A stretch of DNA of 64,000 bases from NCBI GenBank assembly GCA_030248135.1, contig JASANC010001258.1, positions 62,001 to 126,000 of the forward strand. Direction: 5' to 3'. Shown piece by piece: positions 12,814 through 23,770 of this stretch. The stretch is from Theristus sp. LFF4_11. Lineage: Eukaryota > Nematoda > Chromadorea > Monhysterida > Xyalidae. Numbering within the stretch: the first letter of the stretch is position 1; each line of letters begins with the position of its first letter. The notes under the pieces were generated by a model. The model saw only the letters and a list, made by a program, of their open reading frames with translations. It did not search any database and was not told the DNA's origin. The position numbers were made by a program, and so were the translations under genes.

Positions 12814-13026
12814 TACAGGGTGATCCAGAAGTAACACTTTGAATAAACCGTTCGCCCAACCGTCTGAGCTGAAATTAAAAAAATACGCACTGAGAAAAAC
12901 TGCTTTCTTGCGTCTCTCTGCGTTTTAGCTTAAAAATATTAACCCGCTCGAATGGTTGAAAGGTTGGTAAACTGGTTGGCAAAGTTGTACCAAATACAAA
13001 GAACTGTTACTTAAGGTTACCCTGTA
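12814..13026. mobile_element. Short mariner-type MITE (213 bp)
   Basis: Starts TACAGGGTGATCCAGAAGTAAC and ends with the inverse of TACAGGGTAACCTTAAGTAAC, so the imperfect TIRs are about 25 bases. The first ten bases equal the tip of the 10062-10808 element. There is no ORF. Confidence 0.82.
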
Positions 13027-13527
13027 TTTAGTAAAAGTTTTTTCGTGTCGACTTTTCTTATTCACACCGGTTTTTTATGTGATTAAAGGTTTGTACGTGT
13101 ATTGCATAAACATTTTCGCACATATGGAACAGTTGAACGGAATTCGTTGAAAAGGTATTCGTCTCCCGGGTTTTTTTTGTAAATGTTAGTTGCACTTACA
13201 TCCGCTAAAACGGTTTGTTGTCGATTGCTTTGCATCTTTTTATTCTGCATTTTACACTGTTTAAACCTGTCACTTTTTTGCAGAACACAAAATATGCGAA
13301 ATTTTGAATTTAGAGGACCGAATGTATCGGAATGATTGAAATCAAACAGCTCATTTGTGGGCTGTAGCTGAATACGGTATGTATACCGGTATCTTCTTGC
13401 ACTTGCTTGCACTCTCTTGCACTTCTTTCGCATGCTCTGTATTCTGCGAAAAAAGTGACTGACTGGTTTAAAGAAACAAACTGTAGTTTCAGAGATACTG
13501 CCATTATTTTCTTACAAACAGAGAAAG

Positions 13528-16500
13528 ATGTTTATCTATGTTTGCGTGCTAACGATGGTTCACATGTCCACAATCGGCACATTGGTGACAGCAACGATGC
13601 ATGGTGACTCAAGCTGCAATTTAAGGGGGTTAGTTAGATTGCGCTTAGACATGTGCATATAGAACATGATTCAACTGTCAATTGACCCATAAAACTGGAT
13701 TTTTTTAAAAAAATAAGACCGATATTTAAGACAAATATTGTTTCAGATACAGTCTGCTGCAAGTGTACTATGAATCGGAAGACCAAATGAAAACTCTGAA
13801 CAGGATCTACAGCAATCAACAAGCAACGGTAAAGAAGGCGCCTGCCTTCATTGTTTGTTGGTTTTTTATGCACACTGAACACACACTTCTGTTCAACATT
13901 CCATTCTTTTTCAGTTCCACCTTTAAATCTAGCAAAGCACCAGCATTTATTTCAGTTTCAATCCCCGCTAATTTTTTTGAAGAACAGCGTCTATCTGGCC
14001 TGGCGAGCGATTCATGTGGGCATGCCTTCGCTGATCATCGGCAAAAGAAACATTGTGACTAAACTGAAGCATGCGTTCGCGAGGAACGGCATAAAAGCAG
14101 AAATCGTTGTGTCTGACCTGCGACCTAAAACGTTCGTTTTTTGGACTTTCCTCATAATTTTTGTGATTGGTGAAATACGCATACCGTCAGTCGGTTTGGC
14201 AAACTTTCTGTTTTTTAGTGACATTCATCAGCCAAACCGTCAAAACGAGCATTATTTGCAAAACATGACAATTCAAGAATTCAATGCTTCCGTTTATCAT
14301 GAGTTTCATGAAGTGAGTTTTTACTTTTTTCTTTATTTGAATTTAACTAAATTTTATTCACAAATACACACCAATAGTAGTGTCCTCCAAATTGTGAATG
14401 TTTGACTGTTTTCAAACTTGCGCTTCATACATACTTTGTACCTGAACATTTTGAAGTTTTGAGTCGAGCATGCGCAAAGGAGAGGAGACACCCAACATTT
14501 TCATAAACACAGTAAGTCCAAATCAATTATCTTTCAATCGCTACTCAGTCATGCAGTTTATTTCAGTTGGTTGCTCTAATGAGCAATCTGAATCAATCTG
14601 ACCAGTGGAAATTGCCATGCGCTGAAAACGTTGGAGTCAAAGTCGAAGAGATTGGCCGCAGCACTGACAAACTTCCGATCTTTGTAGTGAAGGTGTCATT
14701 TGTCATTATTACATGTAGTCGCTTCGTTACAAAAGATTACAAAAGCTACTGTGCTTCAATTGTAAAATATCAGTCAGGTCGGCAAAACCAACAAAAGTCA
14801 AAGGAGTAAGCCACCAAAACGCAGTATTCTTTTCGAATGTGGCATACACGCGCGCGAGTGGATTAGCCCAGCTGTGTGCACCGCTCTAATTCTGCAGGTC
14901 TCAGTGGTGAATTGGATTACCAGAGAGAGTACTGTATTTTTAAAACAATCATTGATTGGTTCACTGATCAATCACATTTAGTTGTTGGGCAGAGGGTGCG
15001 CCGACGTCTCCTCAAAAACTGACTCGATGGGCAATTCGATTGATGCGATGTTGGACGACTTTGACTGGTGGTTCATACCAGTGCTAAATCCGGATGGATA
15101 TGTCTACAGCTGGCAGCACGTAAGCGGTGCGATTGACAAACGGACTTCAGTGCCACGCTGTTTTGCGCGTCTTTCCCTGAAGAACCAAAAATTTGCAACT
15201 TTTAAATGTTGAAAAGGTTTCCGAAAGTTGTAAATTTTTGTTTTTCGTGCAGAAAAACGCAGAAACCAACGCACAGGAACGCAAAAGCGCAACGTTTTTT
15301 TTTGCCAGTGCCAAAATGACGCAATTTTTTTACCAAACTGAAGGATCGTTTCTGGCGTAAGAATCGCTCTTTACCGCCCAGCTGCGAGAAATCTAACGAG
15401 CAATGCGACGAGACAACGGAGCCGGATCCCGACTGTTTCTGTTGCCACGGCGTCGATTTGAATCGAAACTTCGGAACAGCTTGGGAAGACTGTGAGTGTT
15501 GCCAAACAGGTCGCATTCAATTCTCGTGTATTGTTACAATGATTACACTGAGAACGCTAACTCACAAAAGTTCATCAGCTACAAATACATTGTACCACCA
15601 TACCATACTGTAACATAGTCCTGAAAATTTAGCAACTTTTAAAACACTGAAACGCAACTTTCCGAAAACTGCGTTTCAACGCTCTCAACCACAAAAAGTT
15701 GCAAATTTTTAGTTTTTGCATAGAAGAACGCGCAAGAAGCACAGGAATTCAACGCACCGGACACGCAAAAGCGCCCATTTTTGCCAGTGTACGTACAGTC
15801 TAGACTACGTACAGTCGAACTCTAAGTTATAGGGACTCAGCTGATTGGTTGGTGATCACGTGATGCATGCTTTCTGTGCAGGACGATGAACGACAGACTC
15901 CGCCCCACAGCACTGCCTGCACAGAAAGCATGCATCACGTGACCACCGACCAATCAGCTGATTGCCTATAAATTAGAGTTTCTATCAGCAGATCACCCTT
16001 ACTGCTCGTCGAGCTACGCCGGTCCGGAGCCGTTCTCGGAGCCGGAGTCGAGAGCACTGCGGGCGTTCGTGCGTGCGAACGAGCAGACGATTGTGATGTA
16101 CGTCGCGGTGCACTCGTACTCGCAGATTTGGTCGTTTCCATTTGCTTATCGCCACATGCAACCACTACCGCGACCGAAGCGACAATGGCTGGTAGTCTCA
16201 CGTTTGAATTGCACTTATTCACTCCGACATTTATGCTTTCAAACAGTAATTATAAATCTGGAAAAACATCGTTCGCCAACTTCGAAATTTGAAAACCATT
16301 TCATTTGTTTTTCGGTGATTACTGTTCTTAATCGAATCCCAAGCGCATCTTGTCACACAGCGAACTGGCATGTCGATTTGGTTGTGTTTTTGCCATGCTC
16401 GAAGTGATTACTGTATTTATAAATTTCCCCTCGTTCGACCGCCATGCATTTCTATCAACCATTTTTGTTGAAATTATAATTCTGCTAATGTTTCACGACC

Positions 16501-17276
16501 CCGCGAATTCAAATTTTACCGCAAAATTATACACCTTGAATACTGATACTTTAAAAACCATTAGTTTTTTTTTCACTCATTGCAGCACGATCTTTTGGCG
16601 ACCATCAGCGAAGCGATCAAAGAACGAAGCGGCGCCGTCTACACGTATGGTCCGACAAACGAGCAGCTCTGTCAGTAAAGAGCACATTTCTTTTTCAATC
16701 TATTGTTGAAACGAGCGCGAAATAGTAAATATCAAGAGGCACGTTTCGCAAGTTCATTTTGCGGCGTATATCGCATTCGCCACTTTGTCGGCGTATATAG
16801 GTCTTCGTATCTCATGCTGTCTCAAACAGTTTTAGCGGAGCATGCCGCATTCTTGCGAAATAAAATAAATGTTGAACGATCGCCCAATAATGTCGATGTG
16901 GTGCGGTGCGAGCGCAGATTCGGCCAGCGGCACCACGCAGGACTGGGTGGCGAACGCGACGGCCGTGCCGTTCTCGATCGCGGTCGAGCTGCCGCCGGCG
17001 ATGCAGGAGACACGCCAGTTGGACGAGGCCTACTCGGCATTCTGTCTGCCGGCGTCAGCGATCGAGAGCACCGTGCAGGACGTGCTGCTCGCGATGCACC
17101 ACATGCAGCAGCAGCTGCGCGCACTGCAACACTGCTGCAATTACACGGTGCCCCGCTTGAAGCGTGCGTCGAACACACAAGCAGGCACGTGCCGTCTGTT
17201 GTTACTGTTTGTTACGGCTGTGTTCGTGGTGGTTGGTGAGCGAACTGAGATTTTTTCTGGTTTGTTTATCTTGTGA
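13528..17276 (+). CDS. Secreted M14A zinc carboxypeptidase (propeptide type)
   Basis: Removes C-terminal amino acids from peptides after secretion and propeptide removal. Eleven exons give 542 residues: 13528-13628, 13747-13828, 13956-14131, 14219-14312, 14567-14692, 14778-14897, 14982-15119, 15344-15491, 15992-16191, 16586-16670, 16918-17276. Residues 1-22 form a signal peptide, followed by an activation domain (YSLLQVYYESEDQ). Zinc ligands are His217 and Glu220 in GIHAREW and His369 in VHSYSQ. Substrate residues are in DLNRNF, the catalytic Tyr is Y424 (YSASGTTQDW) and the general base is Glu447. The position equivalent to bovine CPA residue 255 is Gln431, neither Ile (A type) nor Asp (B type). 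The tail after LKRAS is hydrophobic (RLLLLFVTAVFVVV) and could be a GPI signal or an unrecognised splice end. All phases close. Confidence 0.92.
15811..15981. mobile_element. ACAGTCGAACTC hairpin MITE, copy 1
   Basis: The left arm ACAGTCGAACTCTAAGTTAT, then TCAGCTGATTGG, GATCACGTGA and GCATGCTTTCTGTGCAG, is repeated inverted on the right (CTGCACAGAAAGCATGC, TCACGTGA, CCAATCAGCTGA, TTAGAGTTT). The same element occurs at 51610-51750. It lies in the carboxypeptidase intron and ends 10 bases before the acceptor at 15991. Confidence 0.9.
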
Positions 17277-17557
17277 CCATTATGCTGTAATTGCAAGTTT
17301 TCACAGTTTAGTGTCTGCTTCATTCTCTACGTTGCTGTGTATTTGATCTGGCTGGTGTAGTTATGAAATGTCTATATGTCTATGAATCTCCGAGTGTTTT
17401 TATTTCAAGCAATCAACAAAAACAAGATTATATTATACAACAAAGAGAGAGAGAGAGACAAAAGATTGTGACTTGTGAGATCGTATTGATTGGATGTCGA
17501 GCGAGCAGAACACGAACATGCGCGGGAATCACCAGACAGCAAACGGGAACGGGGTCG

Positions 17558-20500
17558 TCAGTGCTGCGTTTGGTTGGCATCAAAGCTGAGTTTGTCTCCG
17601 TTTTCGACGAAAAACAACGCGTCGGCCAAGCACTGCTCCACGTGCTGCTGCTCCGCGCGCTCTGACATCTGGACAATGAATATTGTAATTAAAAAAAATT
17701 CTAGCTATGGCCGGGCCCGTCTACAGCTAGCGGATTGAAATGTACGACTCTTGAAAGCCACCAATCAGCGCGCGTCACAAGTTGACCAGTTGCGAACGTC
17801 TTTCTGTGAACCACACTGAACGCACCGGTCTAGCGAGAGGTGCCCCTTTGCCACCGGGTAAAGGATATTTGAATTTTGGCCCAAAGTTCACGCGAACTGC
17901 TGCCGCTTTGTAGATGGAAACCGCTGGATAATAGGTGCCCGCGAAAATGTTCTCATACGCAACACCCTGGCTGACACCATTTTTTAAGAATGTGATCTGA
18001 AATAATGAACCATTGTGAGTTGTTGACAATGTGCCTGCATATAACAATCGACATACGCAATCACCAACATTAAGAAACAACAAAGTATGAACATGGAGCT
18101 AAAAGCGGATGGCAAGGAACATTTATTTCACAGTTAATCGAACCAACCTTACTAGACGGCAGCGGTTTCAGTGCCTTCTTTGCCTGGTCGACCTCGTCCT
18201 TTTCTTCGAAGTAATAGTGGCTTTTGAACTTGATCAAGGGCTAAAATGTAGAAACCTGAAACCCTGCTGAGAACACAGCGTGAAAATATCAAGAGCAACT
18301 AGTAAATTGCCCGTCTTCAAAAGTAAAAGTGGCCAAATAAAAGTATTACCAAGCCTTGTTTGTAAGTTTTCGGCAATATCGGATAAGCGGTTGGCATTTC
18401 GATCAACAAGCCGATCGTGTCACCAGCACTATAACCAGAGCTGAAACAAAAACAAATGAGAACTGGACATTATTTGACAAACTATGTCGCGTGAAAACAC
18501 AACGTTCAGTAATGTTTGTCAGAATGATAATTGAGTAGCCCCATGAATCGAAACTTTGAAACTGGTAAGTGGCATTCATGAAGCAGTATTGATGGCACGC
18601 AGCTGTGTTAAGACACAGCTGTGCGATCATTTTTTAACACTTCTTCATGAACGCCGCGTTACCTTTACCTGTAATGCTTGCCAATGCTCTGATGAAAACG
18701 GGTGCCCTTCCGACTTCGCCATGAGTACGAAAACTTGTCGTAGCCACAAGGCGCCTGTGTTACGGCTGAAAAACAGAATAATTAACGATTTATGATAATT
18801 CAATTGGCCAATTTTCCACACAAAAAAAAAGCGGCTGATTTTATTGTGGACGAGACAGCAGTGTCGAGAGCAGCACCATTTGAATCCGCAAAGTAAATGG
18901 TTGTTGTTGTTGTTGTTGGGATTATAGGAGATGTTTTTAGCCAGGGCTAACCCAGAGAAGCGTACGGCGCCCATCGAGTTTTCTGTCATTAAGTGCCTAT
19001 ACATCCCTCGGTGGGGCTCGATCCCCGAGCGCACAGACAATAATAGTCTAACACACTACCACCAGGCCACGAGGGTGACAAGCGGTGATGGTGAACAGTG
19101 ATCAAGCAAGCATACCAAGTTCCTGCGCCCAGCCGATTCGGGTGTGTGACGAGCTGGGTTGGTCGATGATGGTTGCCTCAAAGTACCACGCTCCATAGGT
19201 GACGCCGTGTGTTGCACGCACAAGAGCGTATCCTTTGTCACCGGTCACTGTCATGTGGTCGTCAGTCAGTTTCAGTTGTGGAGCTGTTAAACGTGGAAAC
19301 GCAATGGTTCATCGTGAAAAAACGGTAACGCTTTCGGTAAAAGTTTCATTGTTTTGCATCGAACAACTCAAATCAAATCGAAATTCAAAGTGAACAGAAG
19401 CGAACCCCGATCATGCGACGACAGTTCAACTTGGTGCGGGCGGACAAGACGATACATGAAACTGGGAATCGGCTTGCCCGCCGTTGCCTCATCGTTCGCG
19501 TCATCGTGCCATTCATTTCTGAAATTTTGAGAATCAAATTTAACGGCGGAATTGAACAAACATTAAAATGAATGATTTCAGAACAAACGAAAACGCCCAG
19601 GGGACCAACCTGAATGGCGCGTGCACGTCTTCTTCAACGAGGTAGTATCGATAGCCGTCTCTGTTGAACGGGTGATCAACAACCATACCCGATCCATTCA
19701 CCTTAGTCGACGTATAATCGGACGTCCTAAATGTTTTCATGCAAATTTCAAGAACAAACAAAGCGCAAATTTTGCGAGCAGCGTACGGTTTCGCTTTTTT
19801 GACGACTGCTCCGCCGGCGCGGTCGGCGGTGCTGAGCGTTTCGGCTTTTCGCTTGGCGCCGCGCGTTTTCGGCCCGCCGGAGTCGCCCGTGTCCGCCACG
19901 ATCGTCGCCACCGTGTCCTGGCTGGCGGACGTTTGCCGACGACCGAGGATTTTTATGAACTGAAATATATATGTGCCGTTCAAATCGAGACAACAAGAAT
20001 GTGTGACAATCAAATCAACCAGAGCGAATCGAACAGCAAAAACTTGAAAACCAAATTTAGCGAAATCACAAGTGGTACAAAGACTGTACAAAATGGCAAG
20101 GTTATCTTCGTTGATCGTCACCTCGTGATTCGGCCCGATTTTCTGCAGATCCGACTCGCGCAGCCCAAACGACAAATCGGCTGTGTCGTCGTTTTCGTCG
20201 CCTTGACTCATGAAAATGTCGCTCTCTTTCAGCTGCGATTCACAAAAACAATTGATTTTGAAACCGAATCAAAAGATACAGTCGAACTGAACATCACACG
20301 GTCTTGTGTGATCCACTGTTTTGCTGATGTTTCAGCTAGACATAATATCCGTCTGCGCTGGTCACCATTTTTGATTGGGCCGGGCCTTGTCTTACTGACG
20401 AGCATGGCGGCCCGCGGAATGCGCTTATCAGGCGAGACCGCAAGAAACACTGCTTGTACATTGTAATTCAGAGCAATCAGCTGATAGGCTGCTTTGGCTC

Positions 20501-22084
20501 AGTGATTGGTCAAACCAGCTCGATGCAGCCCACCAGCATAGCAGATTCAAAAGGGAATGATTCACAGTTCGATTCTAATTCAGCTGACTAAACAATCAAC
20601 AACAACAAACAGTTTACATCAGATCACGTCATTGATCAAGCAAAACATTGATACCATGGTGCGAACGAGCGACTGATGCCAAGTCGGCTTCACACGCCGC
20701 TGCATCGATGTCAGTAGCTCCCAGTTTTTCTCGAAATACGGAATAATATCCTGAAAAACAAGGAAATTCCTTCAAAAAAAACTTTGCTGACGAAACAGCG
20801 TGACTAAACCACAAACGTTTTTCAATGACAGCAATCGGGTCTTTTCGTTTTTCGCTTGCCGATCGGCGGTCATGTTGGCGAGCGCAGTGATCAGCATGTG
20901 ACCGAAATCTTATTGAATAAAACACAATGAGTTTGAAAGAAATGAATCAAACTGGAGAACATGAAATTCATGTTGACTGTCTTACTGGCTTGCTTTGCTT
21001 GCCACGTTTCTGTCGACGTTGGACTGCAATTTTTGCACGTGAACGAATAGCACACCATGAACTTCAGACCAAAACTAAAAAAAAACTACCGATAGTTTTT
21101 AAAATGAAACAAGAACAAAACAGCTGCCAGCTAAATTTAATCTCTTGTCCTGCTAGGTTTTTTGCTTTTAAATGGGTGCAATTTGCATCCTAGAATTTTC
21201 AGTCACAATGCAGAAATCTTCAAAAAATTTTCATCAAAAACTGGGTTGCATAGCGAAACATTTAAAATTTTTCTTCGCATCGCGAAGTTCGTTCCACAAT
21301 ATGCATGCTGCCATGTTGCCTTTTGTTTTAAACCGAACAACATGATCTAAATGTTAAGTGAAAAGCAATGATTCAAATTATGTCGCAATTATTAGGCACC
21401 AATTACTCGCCCATAAAGAATGGAATGCGGCGCATAAAGAATCATCAGCAGTGAAAATATTTATTGAATTTACGTCTCACTTGCGATGCCTTGTTCCGGA
21501 AACTTTCGGATGCGCTGTCCTACGGGGATATAGCGACCGCAGACCACCGAAACCGAAATCGGGATAAGATCACTGGTGCCCCCAGGACAGAGCGGGGCTT
21601 CGAGACTGTCGCTGTCCCCATCACGTGGCGAGGGTATTGGTTCCATCCACTCCACGGGATGGTGAACCGTCCGTTCCCCAAACCCACCGGAGTTTGGTAC
21701 TTTCGGGTTTCCGGAATCGGTAGGGGGCGTACTTCAAATAAAAAAATCCGGATGGTCTGGTCTGTGGAATGTTTAAAATTTTGTTTCAATATGCCAAAAC
21801 TAAGAGTTCACAACTTTTCATTTAATACCCCCCAAAAACATAAAATCAACCTTAAAACGGTACAAAATGGCATGCGGAATGAATCTTTTACCTTTCCTAG
21901 CGTTTTAAAATTTTGCATATTTTTTAATTTGCACCCGTTTTTGCTGACGGTTTAAAAAAACCAAACTTGTCTTGTCTATTAGCGGACTCACAACTGTTTC
22001 AGATCTTTCAAGCAGCGATGGTGAAACCAATTTTCGCACGAACCGCAGAACAGCTCCATCTGAGTAATGTCGCGCTTTCCTTCG
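17558..22084 (-). CDS. ASH2 (ash-2): ASH2 (ASH2L homologue), SET1/MLL H3K4 methyltransferase core subunit
   Basis: Nuclear WRAD-module subunit that stimulates H3K4 methylation. Exons: 21992-22084, 20986-21074, 20817-20908, 20655-20750, 20122-20232, 19787-19959, 19610-19726, 19406-19518, 19116-19283, 18669-18765, 18350-18440, 18148-18240, 17826-17996, 17558-17668, giving 537 residues with continuous phase. The N-terminal part has the PHD-like Cys/His region ([24 protein letters not shown]) and then the winged-helix region ([14 protein letters not shown]). A basic linker ([10 protein letters not shown]) precedes [12 protein letters not shown]. The C-terminal half is the SPRY domain ([85 protein letters not shown]). 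The 5' end is incomplete; see 27336-27368. Its stop lies 281 bases from that of the convergent carboxypeptidase. Confidence 0.94.
18574..18651. repeat. Small hairpin element, copy 1 (ASH2 intron)
   Basis: Inverted repeat: ATTCATGAAGCAGTATT and CAGCTGTG on the left, CACAGCTGTG and CTTCATGAA on the right. Two further copies are at 43607-43667 and 46168-46222. It ends 17 bases from the donor side of exon 18669-18765. Confidence 0.8.
18898..19079 (-). mobile_element. tRNA-headed SINE, full copy (ASH2 intron)
   Basis: Read on the minus strand it starts GTCACCCTCGTGGCCTGGTG with an RNA polymerase III A-box-like GGTGGTAG. A B-box-like GGGGATCGAGCCCC follows, then a unique body (GTATAGGCACTTAATGACAG, AACTCGATGGGCGCC, GGCTAAAAACAT). 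It ends in a (CAA)n tail at 18901-18917. Copies at 55090-55262 and 30236-30306 define it as a family. Confidence 0.85.
20277..20480. repeat. Possible degenerate relative of the ACAGTCGAACTC family
   Basis: Begins TACAGTCGAACTGAAC, with AATCAGCTGAT near its far end, as in the hairpin MITE at 15811-15981 and 51610-51750, but the interior does not match. It lies in an ASH2 intron. Confidence 0.35.
21530..21745 (+). repeat. Retroposon-like tail, copy 1
   Basis: Contains ACCGGAGTTTGGTACTTTCG and GGTTTCCGGAATC followed by TCAAATAAAAAAAT. The same block recurs at 28375-28445 with a different simple-repeat tail. This suggests the 3' end of a non-LTR retroposon or SINE. It lies in the ASH2 intron between exons 21074 and 21992. 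No reverse transcriptase was seen. Confidence 0.55.
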
Positions 22085-23140
22085 CTGAAATAAAAACTTG
22101 TTTGTTGACTGGATTTCGGCAGAAGGGGGTGTTGTTACGCGACGCCACTAGTACAAAGAAACGTACCAATAGCAAAAATCCGATTTTTCAGGTTTCGACT
22201 TTGATTGATTTCCTCGCCCATTTCTACGTGTGGTCGACATTTGTAATGTGCTCTTCTTCTTTTCTCTCTTCCTCGGATTAAAATTTTAACAAAATGAAAT
22301 ATTTTTTCGGTCGTAAACGTAGTTGTTCGATTCGGTATTCCAGAGGGGCCGCTGGGGGGAGGGAGGGTAAAGCCTAAAGCTTCATTGCCTAAAAATTTGC
22401 CTTCATTCATTACTAAAGCGCACGCGCACCTAGAGATGTCAAAAAAAATTTTTTTTTAATTTTTTTTACATTTTTTTTAAATCAAAGTTGTTCAGAATTT
22501 TTCAGGGAGTCCGAATATCACCATCTGAGGAGCCACCGACTTACCATATGACCCCCACTCATATGGGAGGAGGGTGAAAATTTCAGACTTGGTTTCGGCG
22601 ACCCCATTTTCCCACCGACGACATCACGTCTCGTGTTTTGCCTCTCAATTCACCTCAAATAACACGGAAACAAGTTCAACAACAAACCGGTGTGACCATG
22701 CTGACGACACGAGGCGAAACTAGGGTTGTTAAAAAAAACAAAAATCGTCATTTTTGTTTTTTTTTAAATTTTTTTTTTTTTTTAAATTTCAAAAATCAAA
22801 GTTGTGCTAAATCAATCAGGGAGTCCGAAGAACCACATATGATATGCAAGCGCCTCCCGAATGACTCCCGTATGGCGGAACTTTGCAGATTTTGTTTTGG
22901 TGACCTCAATTACCCTTTTCCAAACCGTCACCATGCCTCTTCTTGTGTTTTGACCTCCAAAACGTCACTAATTGTCCCCAGCTAAGCTAATGCTGAAGTG
23001 AAGACAAACATACCGCCTTGAAATTCGATCAATTCTTCTGATGGTGTCGCGACGACACGACACGAAGCAGCAACCAGACAACGTAGCGCTTGCAAACGGA
23101 GCAGCGAGCACAATCGGACGCTCTGCGAGGCGAATCGTCA

Positions 23141-23770
23141 CCTTATCTGCATCGGAAATGGTAGGCTAAGCTTTGGGACGCTCAAAAACTTCATCGCAGA
23201 TGTTGTCGAAGCCTAAAATCAGTCGGTAAAACGGCCCAAAATCGACTGCTAAAGGTTTTACGAGGTATAATCAAAGAAAATTTTTGTTGAACTTTCGAAA
23301 AATTGTGCCAAAATTGAGGTTTTCAGAGCATATTAGAGGAAAATTTTTCGAATTTTTTTTTTAAAAAAAAATCGGCATTTTTGTTTTTTTTTAATCACTT
23401 TTTTTTTTTTTAAATTTTTCATTTTTGTTTAACAACCCTAGGCGAAACAGCAACGAACAACCAACGAAGTTACGCTTGCAGTGGCAGACAGTGCAATTTC
23501 GACCTTTCGAGATCCTGAAAAACGATGCATAAATGTGAGTTCTCTGCTTCTATCTCACCTTAGCGGCATCGGAATTTGTTGAACTAGCCTTTGCGACGCT
23601 CAAGTACTTCAATGCGCGAGTCGATCATCACTCACCAAGGCTGAAAACAGTCGATAAATCGATCCAGAATACCACCTGCAGCGTTGAAGACTAAGTGACA
23701 AGGTAAAGTCAAAGAAAATTTTTGTTGAACTATCGAAAAATTATGCCAAAAACGGCATTTTCAGGGCGTA
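23141..23770. repeat. Two adjacent copies of a dispersed AT-rich repeat family
   Basis: Copies 23141-23390 and 23555-23770 share, in order, TCACCTTA..GCATCGGAA, GCGACGCTC or GGGACGCTC, a CGGTAAAACGG-like block, AAAGAAAATTTTTGTTGAAC and GCCAAAA followed by TTTTCAG. A third copy lies at 29270-29515. The poly-A/T stretches between are variable. Confidence 0.7.

Larger units (their letters stand above)
9935..13527. other. Intergenic region between CHAF1A and the carboxypeptidase
   Basis: No supported exon. It contains the 747-bp mariner-type element, a 213-bp mariner-type element, TTAGG-rich degenerate stretches (10974-11010 and 11190-11280), and two related blocks (about 10919-11060 and 11665-11765) that share GATAGAAAAAATGC-like sequence followed by TTAGG-like or AGGATCAGGA-like sequence. 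A block near 11868-11925 (CACCTCCCGAATGATTCCCA) recurs near 22830-22880. It must also include the divergent promoters of CHAF1A and the carboxypeptidase. Confidence 0.6.
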
